NCBI GenBank assembly: GCA_002428445.1
Contig: DIWJ01000008.1
Coordinates: 1-34,263, forward strand
Direction: 5' to 3'
Length of the DNA stretch: 34,263 bases
From: Syntrophaceae bacterium UBA6109
GTDB taxonomy: Bacteria > Desulfobacterota > Syntrophia > Syntrophales > UBA6109
Of this stretch, positions 33,175-34,263 are shown piece after piece; positions within the stretch are counted from its first letter, which is position 1; each line of letters starts with the position of its first letter. The notes beneath the pieces were generated by a model, which was not told the origin of the DNA, made no database searches, and was given only the letters and a program-made list of their open reading frames with translations. The position numbers and the translations under genes are program-made.

Positions 33175-34163
33175 TGAGAAAAAGCATTTACGTCAAGGAC
33201 CTGAAGGCGGGCGACAGAATCGAGGATTCCTTCCTCGTCGTCGAAAAGAACCTCGCCTATTCCCTGAAGGGGGCTCCCTATCTGAATCTTCGTCTCCGGG
33301 ACAGGACGGGGGAGGTGGATGGGAAGATCTGGGAAAACGCCCTGGAGTGGGACCGCGCCTTCAAGAAAGGAGACGTGATCCAGCTCGATGCCCGTGTCGT
33401 GCACTTCAGGAACATTGTTCAGCTGTCCGTTTCCCGCGCGGTGAAACTGGAGGAGGACCGGCTGGATCCGGCGAATTACTTCCGCACGACACAGGAAGAC
33501 CCTGAGGAGATGTTTGCCGCCCTGAGAGGGTACGCGGAGAAGATTACCGATCCTGCGCTTCAAGCGCTTCTGCAGGTTTTTTTCGGGGATGAGCCGCTGA
33601 TGAACAAATTCAAACGCGCGCCCGCGGCCAAGGGTTTTCACCATATGTACGTCGGGGGTCTTCTCGAGCATACGCTTTCGGTCGTCCGGCTTCTCGAGAA
33701 GGTCGCGGATCACTACGGCGGAGGCAATCGCGATCTGCTTTTCGCCGGCGGCATCCTGCACGACATCGGCAAGATCCGGGAGCTGTCGTTCGAGCGGCTC
33801 ATCGACTACAGCGACGAGGGGCGCCTGATCGGTCACATCGCCATCGGCCTGGAAATTCTCGACGAGAAGATCGCCGCTGTCGAAAACTTTCCCAAACAGA
33901 CAGCCCTGGAGCTGCGGCACATCCTGCTGAGTCACCACGGGGTCCTGGAATACGGATCGCCGAAACGACCGAAGACCGTTGAAGCTCTCATGGTCCATTA
34001 CGTCGACGATCTTGACGCGAAGGTGAATGCCTTCCAGGAGTTCATCCGGTCATCCGGAGACAAGGATTCGGACTGGACTCCGTTCCATCGCCTTTTCGAG
34101 CGCTTTCTTTACAGAGGAAGCGGCGAGGGGCGCTCGACGCCCGAAGACGTGCCGGCAGAATAG
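33174..34163 (+). CDS. YhaM-type 3'-5' exoribonuclease (OB fold + HD domain)
   Basis: Protein of 329 residues with an N-terminal OB-fold nucleic-acid-binding domain (about 1-95, GAPYLNLRLRDRTGEVDGKIW and FKKGDVIQLDARV) and a C-terminal HD phosphohydrolase domain: HHMYVGGLLEHTLSVV, the HD pair in GGILHDIGKIREL, LLSHHGVLEYGSP and VHYVDDLDAKVNAF. This order is that of YhaM/CBF1, Mn-dependent 3'-5' exonucleases best known from Firmicutes but present in Deltaproteobacteria. The ATG at 33174 overlaps the fdhD stop as TGATG; GGAAAGGG precedes it. Whether it degrades RNA, DNA or both is not deducible. No evidence ties it to selenium or formate metabolism beyond position. Confidence 0.88.
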   Translation: MRKSIYVKDLKAGDRIEDSFLVVEKNLAYSLKGAPYLNLRLRDRTGEVDGKIWENALEWDRAFKKGDVIQLDARVVHFRNIVQLSVSRAVKLEEDRLDPANYFRTTQEDPEEMFAALRGYAEKITDPALQALLQVFFGDEPLMNKFKRAPAAKGFHHMYVGGLLEHTLSVVRLLEKVADHYGGGNRDLLFAGGILHDIGKIRELSFERLIDYSDEGRLIGHIAIGLEILDEKIAAVENFPKQTALELRHILLSHHGVLEYGSPKRPKTVEALMVHYVDDLDAKVNAFQEFIRSSGDKDSDWTPFHRLFERFLYRGSGEGRSTPEDVPAE

Positions 34164-34187
34164 GCGACAACGGATGTGCCTGTCATG

Positions 34188-34205
34188 AGGGGAAGCGTTT
34201 CCCTT
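34188..34205 (+). terminator. weak hairpin after the HD nuclease gene
   Basis: AGGGGAA and TTCCCTT can form a 7-bp stem (with one G-U pair) around GCGT, 25 nt after the stop at 34163. The tail is not T-rich, so this is a weak terminator candidate. The remaining bases to the window edge show no gene. Confidence 0.3.
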
Positions 34206-34263
34206 GACGCGTTTAGGCAGCGTTGCTGGACATGTCGACAAAAAAAGGGGCCGTGCATTTCTG

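Overview
This window looks like the chromosome of a high-GC deltaproteobacterium (Desulfobacterota; a Syntrophales-like anaerobe is my best guess, not proven). Four things point there: the order of the division and cell-wall (dcw) cluster, a ~970-residue glutamate-dehydrogenase-type enzyme, selB next to fdhD (selenoprotein and formate dehydrogenase biology), and the general style of the proteins. A visibly AT-rich mobile element is integrated at one end.

Layout. (1) 1-2791: the right end of an integrative element at the 3' end of tRNA-Glu. It holds a tyrosine integrase, a divergently transcribed XRE repressor, a ~500 bp non-coding region rich in hairpins, a second small HTH protein and a RepA-like AAA ATPase that appears frameshifted. 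(2) 2792-2867: tRNA-Glu(TTC), with its own promoter. (3) 2991-5900: large NAD(P)-dependent Glu/Leu/Phe/Val-type dehydrogenase. (4) 5985-9452: an overlapping or tightly spaced set xthA, DUF484/GAF protein, Ski2-like helicase. (5) 9453-9674: a cluster of REP-like palindromes. (6) 9675-11363: a radical SAM protein with a B12-binding-like N-terminus. (7) 11384-28820: the dcw cluster on the minus strand, read mraZ-rsmH-ftsL-ftsI-(small ORF)-murE-murF-mraY-murD-ftsW-murG-murC-murB-ftsQ-ftsA-ftsZ. It has a sigma70-like promoter, a three-repeat MraZ operator and a strong intrinsic terminator after ftsZ. (8) 28830-30289: mltG and ruvX just upstream on the same strand. (9) 30470-34163: a divergent plus-strand set selB, fdhD and a YhaM-type HD exoribonuclease.

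How the genes work together. The dcw genes are mostly joined by 1-4 nt overlaps. They encode the cytoplasmic and lipid-linked steps of peptidoglycan synthesis (MurB-G, MraY), septal synthesis (FtsW, FtsI) and the division ring (FtsL, FtsQ, FtsA, FtsZ). No ddl gene lies between murB and ftsQ. In the element, two palindromes lie in the divergent promoters of the repressor and integrase, which suggests one repressor controls both.

Most of the chromosome here is conventional. The points most worth a second look are: FdhD without its CxxC cysteines, the structured leader and attenuator-like hairpin in the mobile element, a possible CTG start for murG, an unusual MurB FAD-site motif, a small ORF bridging ftsI and murE, and the xthA/DUF484/helicase set.
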